Positions 32,010-44,802 of a DNA stretch of 64,000 bases are shown one piece after another. The position numbers and the translations under genes are program-made. Under the pieces are notes generated by a model. It saw nothing but the letters and a program-made list of their open reading frames with translations, was not told the DNA's origin and searched no databases. This stretch comes from Amaurobius ferox (lineage: Eukaryota; Arthropoda; Arachnida; Araneae; Amaurobiidae): assembly GCA_951213105.1 (NCBI GenBank), contig OX578133.1, positions 145,999,017-146,063,016 on the forward strand. The letters run 5' to 3'. Within the stretch, counting starts at the first letter, position 1; each line of letters opens with the position of its first letter.

Positions 32010-34206
32010 CACTCATTGCCATAAAAATTTGTGCACCAAGAAGTAATTGTGGGATTGTAACGAGACTTTGTATGAAGGTACGTGTCAGGCAGCTATTGCT
32101 GTGCGATAATTATATACTTTCTTATTGATAAGTATGGTAGAGTTGTGCAGCTTCAGAATGAAAAATTACAAAAGTCAAGTTGGAAAAACAAAATCTACAT
32201 TTACTAATGACGTAAGAATCTTGCCATAAAGTATTGGCTGGCTGCGTTAACAATATGCAGCTGCAACAAAAGTCTAGGAAGTTTGTATTGGAAACATAAA
32301 TACTCACAAGTTTTTCCACTGTATGTTGTTTAACATCCACCTATTCGAGGTCACATACTGGTACATGTGGAAATGATAGCTTGATACATAAAATGACTAG
32401 GTTTCATTACATTCATGATCGGTCATGTACTTGTTTAAAGTTAATTTAGAAACAATATCACTGGTGTAAATTCTTTTGTGATAAAAACCATCACTAACAT
32501 AGACTAACACAATACTGTATATGCCATTTTCATCAAGGCAATCACTTCACTGACCATCATAATATAACAAGAACTCATACTAAGACTGCAACTAAAGATG
32601 AGAGACTAAAGATATAATAATCCAAAGATGTTTCCAAAGCAAACTTCCTATATCCCAGATATTGGTACCTACCGGAATGATTTTCGAGGTCAACCCCTAA
32701 ATATGCAAATGAGTGTGTATGCATTGGATATTCAATTTGCATAAAGACTTCTGCTGAAAGAACACCAAGAGTCACTCCCTAGAACAAGGTAAGTGAACCA
32801 AAAATAAAGTTGTGATTTTGAACATTGCTCAGGAGAATGGTGAATCACGATCTTTTTGTTTATATTATTTCAGCAGATATGCAAATGATTAAAAATACAG
32901 CGTGATTGTGCATCGAGTAATGCCATCAGAGGACGTTGAACTTCGTTCCCCTGGAGCAGAAAAAAAGTATGCAGAGGCTTTTTGTCTGTACTTAATCTGT
33001 TGCAGACAGCCGCCTTTTCATTAGGGATGCCATTACAACGTCATCGAAGACAATATGATCAGCTGTCAGAATTCAAGAGGGGAAGAATCATCAGGATGAT
33101 GGGAGCCGGGTGGTCAGCTCGGCCAGTAGTCCGCCACCTAGGCCATTCTGACTTTACTGTGAGGTGTTGGGACCAGTGGATGAGAGAGAGGTCGCATACA
33201 TGACAGCCATGCTCAGGATGCCCTCAGCAGACCATTAGCTGAGAAGACCATCATATCACCTGGCACGCATGCATGCACAGCACCAACTGCATCATTGTAC
33301 ATTAATTGGACACAAACAGCACCTTCACTACAGGCCCCTGTGTCTGTCTGTGCCATCGCGAGGTGCCTGGCTGAAGGATATTTGGTATGACGGCGCCTAT
33401 TACATGTGCTGCCAATGACACCCACCCACCATAACTTCCATTTGAAGTGGTGTCACGCTCGACGGAATTGGACCATAACCGAATGGAACCAAGTTGTCTT
33501 CAGCGATGAATCAAGATTCAATTTGGGCAGTGATAACAACTGTGTACGTGTGTGGAGGTCCTGTGGTGAATGCCTCAATCCTGCCTTCGCTTTACAGTGG
33601 TACATTGCTCCCACAGCTGGTGTGATGGTATGGGGGTACCATTGCATATGACACCCGGTCACCTCTAATATTGATCCACGGAACCATGACAGCCCAGCAG
33701 TATGTTCATGACATCCTTCAGCCACATGTGTTGCCACTCATGGCAGGGCTCCCAGGAGGCATTTTTCAACAGGACAATGCTTGGCCACACACAGCAAGGG
33801 TGTCACAGGAATATCTCCGCCACATTACCCCCCTTCCCTGACCTGCCTGATCCCCAGATTTGCCACCGATCGAGCATGTCTGGGATCACTTGGGATGGCA
33901 AGTTGCACAGCCTACGAATTTGGTTGAACTAGAGGCGAGATTATAACTGTGGAATGAAATGAACGCAGGACACCATATGGGACCGGTATGCCTCAATGCC
34001 CGCCTGTATCACATTGTGTATTCACACTAGAGGTGGCCCAACAGGGTACTATAACCTCCATTCATTTGTAGTTTTTCCTGTAATAAATTATCCTTTTGCT
34101 TTGATTTTGTATCACTTACTTACATCAACATTGCACTCGCATATACAAAATTTCATTCGATTCTGACAACTCTTTCTTGGTGCACAATTTTTTATAGCAA
34201 TGAGTG
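32010..34206 (+). mobile_element. Tc1-like transposon, near full length, decayed
   Basis: The inverted ends are CACTCATTGCCATAAAAATT (left, from 32010) and CACTCATTGCTATAAAAAAT (right, minus strand, from 34206), flanked by TA (32008-32009, 34207-34208). The 2.2-kb length is longer than a typical 1.6-kb Tc1. The copy is antisense to TRAPPC9. Confidence 0.88.
33010..34030 (+). pseudogene. Tc1-type transposase, frameshifted
   Basis: The N-terminal HTH reads MPLQRHRRQYDQLSEFKRGR then WSARPVVRHLGHSD; the second HTH is broken by stops (33203 on). In the core, EWNQVVFSDESRFNLGSDNN holds the first Asp, GVMVWG follows, and QQDNAWPHTAR holds the second Asp (W replaces the usual R). The third block appears only in a shifted frame as SPDLPPI-like around 33855. 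Multiple stops and frameshifts make this inactive. The pattern is DD34E. Confidence 0.9.
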
Positions 34207-34208
34207 TA

Positions 34209-35345
34209 CTTCACAACAGTTAATATTTTTTTTACGTTGATAAATTTATTTGAAAAATGTGCAATACCTCGAGAATGGTTCATGCTAACATTCTAAAGTT
34301 TGTGTCAATTGCAAAAATTACATAAGAAATGACTATTTATGTAACTTTATTAAAGAGTTTGATTTTTTGACAATTTTTCAAAGTTTCACTCAAAAATTTA
34401 GGGGGGGGGGGGGTTGAACATTCAATTGCGTTTAAAAACAATAGGCTTTCAGCATTCACAGATTGTAATTTTTGTACCAAATTTCATTCAAATCACTCCA
34501 TTCACTCATGAGATATTGTCGCCACAGACTCAGTGACACACACACACACATACAGACATCTGAAAAATGTTTGATTCGTGTTCAGGGATGCTTGAAATAT
34601 GCTATCCTGTCGAAAACTTGAATTCGAATTTTAGACCCCCGTCACTATGCTTCCTTATACATTATACTATGTGTATAAGGAAAGTAACAATCATTCAAGA
34701 TTGTAAATAGTGAAATGAAACAATATGTTTATAATGAGGACAAATGAATGTCCAAATATGAAATTATGTTTTTATTTGTCTAATCAAATAGAATTAAACA
34801 ATAATGGGCAAAAATGATATCGCAGATATATATCAATAGTTTTCATTTAAAAATTAAATCCTATTTGCCTAACTCAGAATACATATTGTAATCATAGCTA
34901 ATATTTTGAAATAGAACATAAAGACATTAAAATTGATGTTTAAAAGCAATGATTTGCATTTTAGATCACTTCAATTGGCTACAGAATGGAAGCAAAGAAC
35001 TATATTTCAGCATATACATCATGGCATCACACATTGCATTAGATAAAAAGTTAACTTTTAAACAATACAGCTTTCGTACAAGAAATTACAGCAATTCAAA
35101 TTCAAACCTTAACTAAATATAATGGTAATTTATACACGGGTAGAAGTGACAAAGTGAGGGTTTATAGGATTTTCTTTAAAAAAAAACAGGATGACAAAAA
35201 AAAATTACGCAATTTTATTCAATTGCTATTTTATTTTAAAATAAATTTTCATAGTTTTTAAGGGAAGTTAATGTAGAGAATTTTATCGAAAAAAAGCCAA
35301 ATTTTATAATATGTTAACATATTCAGTATCAGTTTTCATATCTTC

Positions 35346-35383
<38 letters not shown>

Positions 35384-35745
35384 AAAAAGGTAGTATAGTG
35401 TACCGTCCAGATTTAAATAAATTGAACAGGATATTTTATTTGAAACTTAATGTGTCATAAAAGTAATTGTTAAGAAGCAATATTTTAGAACCCAAATTTC
35501 CAGAAAATATTTGAAAAAAAAAAAAATATGCTGTTATTTGTTAGTAATCATCTGGGAAATCTATCTGCCTATCTCAATACAATTTTGTAAATTTATATTT
35601 CTGACTACATAATCCATTAATTTCGGCAATTTAAAAGTGAAAATTCAGTTCATTTGTAATACTTCAAGGTCTGTACATTATTTTAGGCAACATTTCATTT
35701 ATCTTGTTTATGTTTAAAAAAATAAATTTTTAAACAAAAATATGC
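34209..35745. other. AT-rich intronic stretch with a G run, CA run and poly-T
   Basis: A G run lies at about 34400-34414, a (CA)n at about 34535-34550, and a stem CCTTATACAT...GTGTATAAGG at about 34652-34681 that could mark an element end. A poly-T of about 33 bases spans 35348-35380. Nothing coding seen. Confidence 0.6.
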
Positions 35746-35747
35746 TA

Positions 35748-37467
35748 TCTATCTATATATACTAATTGCTAAGTGTCCATCTGTCTGTCATGCTTTTTTT
35801 AGGCACTTCCTGAATAGATAGAGATTTGCAATTTGGTACACTGGTCGATCTTTCGATAAAACCCCTTGGAAAAATAATATTTACCAAAAATGTTCTGAAG
35901 TGAGGGTTTTCACACCAAAACGTTCGAAAAGTAAAATAATAGAAAAGCATGTTTTGCGATAAGATAGAGACTTCAAATTCGGTGTATGGGTACATAGTTC
36001 GATAGGAAGAAGATGTGCAATTTTATATTTCCAATACTTTCTACTTAAAGGAGTGCCACACACCAAAATATTTTATTTCCCGAGTAAATGAGAAATGACT
36101 CCTTTAAAGTTTGATAGAGGCTTGAAATTTGGTATATGGCATTTGAAGAAAACACACAAGACGAATATAGTTTTTCAAAAACGTTCAAGAGGTGAATTGA
36201 TAAAAAAAACATGCTTCGGAATGAGATAGAGATTTCAAATTAGGTGTACGGGTAGATAGTATGGAAGGGAGAAAGTGTACAATTTCATTTTTCCAATACT
36301 TTCTATTTTAGAGGGTGCCGCACACCAAAATGTTCAATTTTCAGAATAAAACAGAAAAGCCCCTTTTAAAACGTGATATAGGCTTGATATTTGTAAATGG
36401 GCAAATCATTTGATAGAAAACCCAAGAAGAATGGAGTTTTCAAAAATGTATATTTAAAAGGGTGGGTATTCCACACAAAAACATTCGAAAGGTGAAATGC
36501 TAGAAAAAGCTTGCTTTGTGTTGATATAGAGATTTCAAACTTGGTGTACGGTTAAATAGTTGGAAAGGAAGAAAGTGTGCAATTTCAGTTTTTCAACATT
36601 TGCTATTGTAGGGGCTGCCGCTCACTAAAATATTCGATGTGACGAACAAATGAAAAATGCCACCTTTGCAATGTGATAGAGGCTTGAAATTTAGTATATG
36701 GGCTAATCATTTGATAAAAAACCCAAGATGAATATAGTTTTTCAAAAATGTTCATTTAAGGAGGTGTTACACAGAAAAACGTTCGAAAGAAGAAGCGATA
36801 GAAAAGCATGCTTCGTGATAGGATAGCGACTCCAAATTTGGTGTATGGGTAGATAGTTTGAAAGGAAGAAAGTGTGCAATTTCAGATTTACAATATTTGC
36901 TACTTTAGGGGCGGTGCCACACACTAATATGTTCGATTTTCCGAATAAATGAGACATGCTTTCTTTCAAATGTTATAGAAGCTTGATATTTGATATATGG
37001 ACCAATCATCTGATAAAAACCCAAGACGAACAGAGTTTTTCAAAAATGTTCATTTATGGGTGTGCTCCACCAAAAAATGTTCGAAAGTGGAGATGCTTCG
37101 GGATGAGATAGAGACTTTAATTTGGTGTACTGACAGGTAGTTCGAAAGGAAGAAGTGCATAATTTACGTTTTCCAACATATTCTTCTTTAGGGGGTTCTG
37201 TACACTAAAATATTTGATTTGCCGAATAAATGTGAAATGCGAATTATTCAAAAATTTACATCATTCAGGCATTGCTTATTGAGAGACCATTGATTTTCAA
37301 CGGGTTTTAATGCAATTTAAGTTTTCCAGTAATTCTTCTTTAGACTGTTCTGCTCACAAAAATATTCTATTTGTCGAATAAATGTGAAATGCGAATTATT
37401 CAAAATTTTACATTATTCAAGGGTTGCTTATTGAGAGACCGTTCATTTACAATGGGTATTCAGCTAG
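35748..37467. mobile_element. Helitron-like non-autonomous repeat with ~290-bp internal units
   Basis: The region begins TCTATCTATATATACTAATT after an A (35747) and ends TTCAGCTAG before a T (37468), which fits the Helitron rules of a 5' TC, a 3' CTAG and insertion between A and T. Inside, a unit containing GATAGAGA(C/T)TTCAAATT.GGTGTA, GTGCAATTT and CACACCAAAATATT recurs about five times (near 35960, 36225, 36521, 36822, 37107; spacing 265-301 bp). Two shorter units end the array (37200-37460). No Rep/helicase coding is seen. Confidence 0.55.
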
Positions 37468-38336
37468 TTTTTTGCTGTTTTTCGATGAGAGTGTTGCTGA
37501 TCTAGAGCAATTTTGGATCACAGATAGTAAATGCACCCATCTTCTGATATAGACACTATCTCCGATAGGGTGTGATTCAATTAAGGTGAGAATTATTGGA
37601 AATATCTGATTCTGTTAAAATAGGGTGAGAACAAACAATGTTAGAATTTAAAAATTTAAACTAGGCATCAATTGACACCTATAGTTTTAGCTCTAGGTGC
37701 CAAATAGATATAACTAGTTGCCATTTTTACATCTCTAACAATAACAAATATCTTTTACATGTTCATATTTGTTAAAGATATAATAAAAGAATAATTCCGA
37801 TTTTTGTATTAGAAATTGTTTCAAATTTTCTTAAAATAGAAAATAAACTAATAAAAAAAACCAAATGAAAATAAAAACAGAAAAAAAAAATGCTAATATT
37901 TTTACTTGGCAAAAGGATATAACAATAACTTTAAAGAAAGCATACTTTCATTTAGCTGTTTTGAATTTTGCTGGTAGTCTTTGCATAGTCATCACCCTAA
38001 TGCCCTTTCATTTTGGTAATAGCATGTTCGAAAATTAATTTTTCAGAGTAGAATGTGAAATTAATATAAAAGTTGTAGTTAATGCAAACAGATAGGAAAA
38101 ATGGAAAATATTTTACAATAAAACGTGATAAACCAAAAATTGCATATAAATGCAGGCTTTACCAATATTGCCAAATCACCTTTCTTAAATTACTTACAAA
38201 GATAAAACATACTTAAAACCTAAAATATTATATGGGGATCTTGAGCTAAATTTAGGCACTTTTTTTTTTTTGCCAATTTAGTCAAAGTATAGGATTTTAT
38301 TTTAAAACCTTTAAAAGGCAAAATTCATCTTAAGTC
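37468..38336. other. AT-rich intronic stretch, nothing recognised
   Basis: No coding evidence or defined element. Confidence 0.4.
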
Positions 38337-38340
38337 TTAA

Positions 38341-39388
38341 CCCTTTGCGGACGGCGGCATTCCGGAACTACCGTGGCCCAAAGGACAGAGCGCTTCACCT
38401 CCAAACTATTTACAAAGAATGACTAATTTTTTGCGCTAAGCCTAACTCTAGAAAAAAATTCACTAAAAATCACCGGTTCAACACAGCAATCTACTTTTTT
38501 CAGGAATAAAAGAAATACTTACTTTCTATTTGATGTACATTTTTCATACGAATCTCAATACAAAATACTCTTCATTAGTTGCTTTTACTATGATTCTACT
38601 ATTCATCATCGAAAAATATGCTAAAAAAATTAATTTCCTTATCTAAATTAGGCGGCATAATATGATTGATTGCAAGTATGCTCAAAAACTCAAAAGAATT
38701 CAGATGTTTCAAATCTCTTGTCCAAACATCATTCACAGAAACAGGTACTGGCGGCATTGTTATAATAGTACGCTCAGAATCTGAAGAATCACTTGCATTT
38801 TCATATTAATCTTCAGAAATCCCATAGTTCCTTGAATCTTTACTATCTGCATCACTTTCATTACTGCCCGGTTCGTTTATCATACGAGTATATTCTTCTA
38901 CAGAAAGAAAACATCCTGGCCCAGCTATTCTTTTATCTGAAATAACCTAATAATTTCACTGCCATGCATTCCTCTAAAACCCAAACTTAATATAATAATA
39001 CTCTCTTATATTCCCATGATTCACATATGAAATCATAAAGCGAAAAACAAAACGAGAACCGAAACTCAATTATAAAATAGCTAAGGATACTAGAAGTGCT
39101 CTATTTGTTTATATTACAAAACCATGTTTCACCGCTCCAGATGGAGAAATAATTTATTGGATCCCCCCCTATGCCAAGGTCAAGTATCTGCAAAATACAT
39201 TGGAGTTGTTCGCATGGACATTTAACGCCATCCAGTAGACAAATTCAATTATAAATGTTCCATATGAAAATGCGCATTTGTGACGGCCGTCCTTTAGGGT
39301 AAAGTTTTCTCCGACGCGAATGAATGACGACCGTCCTTGAATGCAAGTTCACAGTCAACGAGCGGGCGCATCAACCCTCCGCAAAGGG
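38341..39388 (-). mobile_element. piggyBac-type element, TTAA flanked, with N-terminal transposase remnant
   Basis: The ends are CCCTTTGCGGACGGCGGCAT and CCCTTTGCGGAGGG (minus strand), with TTAA outside (38337-38340, 39389-39392). It matches the element at 27630-28313 in the opposite orientation and is 1048 bp long because it keeps an extra coding segment. The interior is otherwise truncated compared with an autonomous ~2.5-kb element. Confidence 0.88.
38600..38945 (-). pseudogene. piggyBac transposase N-terminal acidic segment
   Basis: On the minus strand the frame reads FLSVEEYTRMINEPGSNESD, an Asp/Ser/Glu-rich stretch with one in-frame TAA (after GISED), then ENASDSSDSERTIITMPPVP and VWTRDLKHLNSFEFLSILAI. 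An acidic N-terminus followed by a W-containing start of the DDE domain is usual for piggyBac-like transposases (PGBD type). No catalytic Asp triad is present; it is a fragment. Confidence 0.65.
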
Positions 39389-39392
39389 TTAA

Positions 39393-40755
39393 AAACAAAA
39401 AAAGTAAAAAAGAAATTTGCATATTTGCCTGGAGATTGATACTCATCTGAAAATGTAAATATGCAAGAAAATGCAGAGTTGGCAGCTAGAGTTCAGTATT
39501 TGCAGAAGACAATCAGACGTTTTTATCATGTTTTATCATTGTTTCTCTTTTCTTGTCATTTTGACAAAGTATAAATCACATTAAGTGGAAGGTTCGTTAT
39601 AAAAATTTGACTTTTAATGTCAGGTAACAAAATATTAGGGTATCAAATTTGCAATTCGCAAGAGACTAAAATAATTATCTGGAATGCAGTGTGGGCCATA
39701 AATATAAGCAATAAGAATGTAAAGACTCTCTGGACCCTGGGAATTTCTCTTTTTTTTTTCAAAGGAGAGCAATAGAAAACTCGTTAAATACCCAGGGTTC
39801 TTGTATTGAATCCCATCTCTGATATTGAAATGTCAGAAGAGATGAAGCAAACAATGACATTCTTCAGGGGTGTAATTTTACAGTTCATGGTGAGATGATA
39901 TGTATGTGCTCTTTGGATGTAGTACAATAAAGATCTAAATGTTGTCTCTTTCTAAACACACAGATCACTCCCAGGGGACTCGATGGGGGGATGTTACCTT
40001 CAGTGTAGTTCCCCATTATGTTGGTCATTTCCTGTAGCTTTCAATGAAGGACAAAGGTCCAGTAAGCCACATATCTGGAATCGTGATAATGGCATCAAAC
40101 AGGACTACCTGCAGATTTGTCATTGCCGATAATTAGGTTAAAGTTTGGATAGTGTGGCTTTTTTTTCAGCTGCTGTCCAGTCTTCTACATATCCTAATTT
40201 AGTCAAGGGGAGACTGATTATGAACAAGACCATTGTTAGGCATCAAATTTGATGCCCAGGTTGAAGAATCTAGTTGTCAAATTGAGTTTTCTAGTCACAA
40301 ATTATGACTAATGTTTGCTAATTTTGAACACTGGGTAAGAACAACAAGAAATAAGATCTGTTTCCCTCTTGTGTGACACTGCTGAACTAATTTTGAGCGT
40401 AATGGCAAAAGTTCTAAAAGAGAAAATATGCAAATGTAATAATTCTAACTCAGAACACTCAGAAATGTAGGATAAATATAAAATATAGAACAATATAGGG
40501 TGTTTTTCTTGATTTTAATATATATATAGGATATATAAGAAGTATAGAACTACTTCTACCACTGTTTATAGTCAAACCAAATTTTAGAACACAACATCTG
40601 AATATAAAGTTGAAATATTTTCATTTAAAATATCAATATAATAACAAATGCTTAAATTTCTTAACATCAACATCTGAATATAAAGTTATTAAAATATTTA
40701 CATTTAAAATGTCAATATAATAACAAATGTTTAAGCTTGTAAGAAACAAAACTTA
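39393..40755. other. AT-rich intronic stretch, one more GC-rich block
   Basis: The 39960-40250 part is less AT-rich and may be an old repeat, but I recognise no motif. Nothing coding elsewhere. Confidence 0.4.
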
Positions 40756-40760
40756 AATAC

Positions 40761-40898
40761 CAGATTTTAGCTTCAAAGGATTGACAAAGTCACCAATAGC
40801 ATTTATGTACAAGGTGAAACTAGCAGTAGAACCAACAGCTATTGGTAGTTGCGTGTCTAAATTTTCCTTGCTCCATGTAAAGAATGCAGATTCTTTCT
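40761..40898 (-). CDS. TRAPPC9: TRAPPC9 exon (FFTWSKENL / FTLYINAIG region)
   Basis: The acceptor is TTTATTTAG, with the exon starting at 40898, and the donor is AAATCTG|GTATTT at 40759-40760. A second AG two bases downstream would break the frame. The 138 bp begin by completing a GAG codon and read EKESAFFTWSKENLDTQLPI, matching human [20 protein letters not shown], then ASFTLYINAIG (human ATFTINIKVK). Confidence 0.93.
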
Positions 40899-42060
40899 CT
40901 AAATAAAATATGTTATAAAATTACAAAAATAATTCAATTATGACAATGAACTGACTTTAAAGCATTTCTTGGTCAATATTTTATAAAGTATCAATTTAGG
41001 TTCCAGAGCATTTGGGACTAACTATTTATAAAGTGCTAAAAATATTTTTGGATTTTACAAAGCATTAATTTGCTTGTAATAATTTGAAATGCAATGATTT
41101 TTTTATCTGTCTCATTTTCTATACCTTAAATATCAGATTGGCAATATGATTTAATATACAACCTTGATTAATCACAGAAGTCTGATGTGCTATTATGCTT
41201 CACGATGGACGCAATAAACTTTACAATCTGTTCTATTTAACTTACTTTATTAATATTAATCTCCATTTCATCATAGATTTAATGTATTTTAAGTAATTTC
41301 ATTAAATATGCCTGTCCCCATAATTTAAGAGTCTAATAAATGCTTCCATAGGAATTTTTCATCTTGATTTGGCAAAGTCCAGTCCTACTATATCATGACG
41401 AGATACTTAAATGCGATGTATTATAAATATGATTTGATCGGGAGTTTTCATTCTGATTTCATCTTATTTTCAGGTAAAAAAGCATAAATTATTTTTATTA
41501 CATATGTACCAATATGCTCACAAATCAGTCATAGTCATGCCACTTTTTTGTCAGTGGTTAAATATTAATTTGTCCAAGTTGATGGCATTCAATTAATGCC
41601 AATATTACCAATGACTGTATGCCTTAAAAAATTTTATAAAACATATTTTATTTGATATTTGTATATAAAACATGGTTATGATATTTGTATGTAATATCAC
41701 AAATGTAAAAGTTTTAGAACTTAGTAAATATTGACTTATTTTAATTTCACAAAAATTCAGTTAAAATTCTATGAAAGATTCAGGTGTTATATTTTACACA
41801 TAATAATTTTAATTCTTTTTTCAGCTTTTAATACTTTAAAATGCAAGTCATTACTTGATTATATTAATGCTGTCCCAGGACAGAATAAATAAATAATTTG
41901 GAATAAAATCATAATTCATTGTGTTCAATCACATACCTGTCAACATTAGAGAAGAAAACTCTAGTAGATAGCGTGGTGAGCATTTTTTACAGCGCCCTAC
42001 AAGTCAGTGTGTATACATGTTCAATATCACATAGGGAAAAATGGGATTTTTTTTACATCA
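40899..42060. other. AT-rich intron, nothing recognised
   Basis: Nothing coding or structured seen up to the C run at 42075. Confidence 0.4.
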
Positions 42061-42074
42061 GACAAGAAATATTT

Positions 42075-42107
42075 CCCCCCCCCCCCCCCCCCCCAAAAAA
42101 AAAAAAT
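42075..42107. repeat. Poly-C followed by poly-A run
   Basis: About 20 consecutive C are followed directly by about 12 A. It is a homopolymer pair, likely a hypermutable or assembly-sensitive site. Confidence 0.9.
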
Positions 42108-42354
42108 TATAACTCACTGTAACATTGAGAATGCCTACAGCATAACAAAAATGTTTTTATATAGTGTATAAAAAAAAAACATAGTGGCATAAACAGAGAG
42201 AAATTTTAGAGGGGGGTAAGGGTTCACTGAAACAAAAGATGTTCAGTTGTAATTCAGTTAATTAGATGAATGTGGATAGGAAAATGCTTTTGGGACTCTA
42301 TTGCCTAGAAATTAAGGGGAAAAGTGCATATTTTAAATAAAATAATCCTTCATT

Positions 42355-42840
42355 TTTATATAAACTGCAAAAATGTGAATGTACTGTTTAATTAATTTGA
42401 GATTTTATCAAAAATAAGATGGATAGAAAAGGTTGTTTAAGCATTACACGGAAATTTAATTTATACACATGAAATCACACTTAAAAATAATAAATATTTT
42501 ATAAAAATATTAGTAATGAAACATACTATAAAAAAATGAATATTGTACAGTTTTTAATTCATATAAATTGAAACTGAATATGGATGGAAAGGATGTTTCA
42601 ACATTGTACAGGAATGTAATTTATACCCGTGAAACTGCACTTAAAAAATAATCAATATTTTATTAAAATACTGATTGATAATGAAACTTACCACAAGGAA
42701 ATAAATGTTGTGTAATTTTTATTTGCATAATTCAAAAAGGATGTTTAAACATTACACGGCAATGTAATCTACATGCGCAAAATCACACTTATTTGAAGCA
42801 GTATTCATGAATAAAGTGAAAATGATGAAACTTAGTACTG
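42355..42840. repeat. ~160-bp diverged tandem repeat, three copies
   Basis: Three consecutive segments share the core ATGGATAGAAAAGGTTGTTT / ATGGATGGAAAGGATGTTTC / AAAAAGGATGTTTAAACATT, then ACATT-ACACGG, AATTTAATTTATAC, a GAAAT/GAAAC-CACACTTA block and a TATTTTATTAAAATA-like end. Spacing of the cores is about 162 and 155 bp. They are noncoding. Confidence 0.75.
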
Positions 42841-43406
42841 GTACTAGGTTCATATATATATAAAAAAATGGTGGCCGCAAGTTCAATCAAAATTCCCTTT
42901 AACAGAGAATTTTTATTGAAAAATCCCTAACTTTACGGAATTCTAAAAAAATTAACAAAAACTGAGAGATTTTCGCCTAAAATTGGGAAGCGGGGAGAAA
43001 TCACAAAAAACCAGTAGAGTTGGAAGCTATACATTCATAATTCAGCATATTGTACAGTAAGAACTTTAAATATTTTTTTTATTTCACTCATGGATATGTA
43101 CTAAAGCAATGAGTATGAACATTGAGCTAGCTTAATTCTCGTGTGAAAAATATGTAGTCTTTTCATATCTGTAACATGTGTAAAGTCTATAACAGCAGCA
43201 TTATATATGCAACAATATTATAGCTGTATCTATAATAGGGTTAAATGACCTCCTTGATTGTACTTTATTTTTTGTTTTTTTTTATCAGTTGTCAATTTAC
43301 ATTTAATAATAGTCACATTTCTTCATCAATAAACTTCAAAATTTTCAAATTTAACCGAACAATTTGATACTTTATAAAATATTGATCCTTTAGCGATAAA
43401 ACTTAC

Positions 43407-43492
43407 CTTTATTTAATTTAGAATGCAAGCTTATATCAACACGTTCAACAATATCTTTCCCAATATTAGTTAAGGTTACGGTGCACTCTTGG
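43407..43492 (-). CDS. TRAPPC9: TRAPPC9 exon (LTNIGKDIVE region)
   Basis: The acceptor is TTTTTTAG ending at 43493 and the donor is AATAAAG|GTAAGT. The exon completes an AGC codon and reads QECTVTLTNIGKDIVERVDI, matching human [21 protein letters not shown]. Its 86 bp carry one base at the 5' side and leave one at the 3' side, in phase with both neighbours. Confidence 0.95.
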
Positions 43493-44802
43493 CTAAAAAA
43501 TGGATGAATAAATTAATTAAGACAATGTAATATTACAAAAGGAGATATAATTTTTAGACAAGGTCCAGATGTGATCAAGCTGCTATACAGGGATATTTTT
43601 TATGAAGCACTTTCTTAAAGAAACTACTGTATTTATATTACATGCAAAGAAAATCTAACACAGCCTGAAAATATTAACCAGAAGTTAGAAATGTCATTTT
43701 CAAAAATCTACCAATTACCACGACTGTATCAATATTTTGTTCCCTTTATTACATTCTTTTTAAATTATTGATTTCTAATTCACCAAGCATGCTGGCAACT
43801 GGAATTAAATTTCTCTGACTACAGAAGCATTGTTTAACAATGTGATCATTAAAATTGGATACATTGTTTAAAAGAGATGAAAAATATATGGACCTCTAAA
43901 ATAAAACTGCAAATAAAATCTAAGCAGTTTATGTGAGCAATTTAAGGATGTGTGAAACTTTTAAGAGCATATAGATAGAATAAAATGAATATGTTTTATT
44001 TTAGAAATTCAAATGAGTTTGAATTCATAGAGTAAAATGAATTCAGACTAATTTGAAGATATTAACATGTCCCTTGGTATGAATTGATACCTTTTGAAAT
44101 AGCAGCAAAATCAAAATTTGATGTTAAGTAAAATGCAGTGACAGAAGTAATTTTGATATCAATTAAAGTATTAATAGTTTAACATACCTGCAGACAGCTA
44201 TAGTCAACAAGACTAAACTACAGTACACAAACTTCAAGTGCATTAGAACACTATTATTCATAATATAGGGATACTCATACTCCTGTTAATAATCAACCTG
44301 TGCTCCTGTCTTGAACCCAAGAATATATGAGGGTATAACAGCAGGTTTTAAAGATGTTCAATAATGTAGCAAACTGCAGATCTTAAAATAAAAGTTGTTA
44401 CTGCCAGGAAAAGTATCCATGAGAGAAATTCAAGAATGCTGAACTATTTTGAGTACAGCTGTTAAGCAGGATAATTACATTGGATAAATACTCCATTAAC
44501 AGTAACCATAAGTTGTTTTCATAATTAATTGCATATAGCAATCTTTTGGTTCTTAGTAGTTAAATTGTGTATTATGGCAATCATTAGTAGTTCTACAGTT
44601 ATCTGCATCTAGCAATCTTAGATGGCACTATATTTTGGGAAACAGATGAAACTGGAAATGCCTTCCTCAGAAAAATAATTTTCTGAAATTTTAGGTGTGA
44701 TTTACAATTTTCTATCATGTCTTGGGAATTATTATTATATCACATTTGTTCTATTCTTCCCCTATCATTACAGAAAAGAGCTACATCTTTAAGTAAGCCC
44801 AC
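43493..44802. other. Short intron, nothing recognised
   Basis: AT-rich intron without recognised repeats or coding evidence. Confidence 0.5.
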
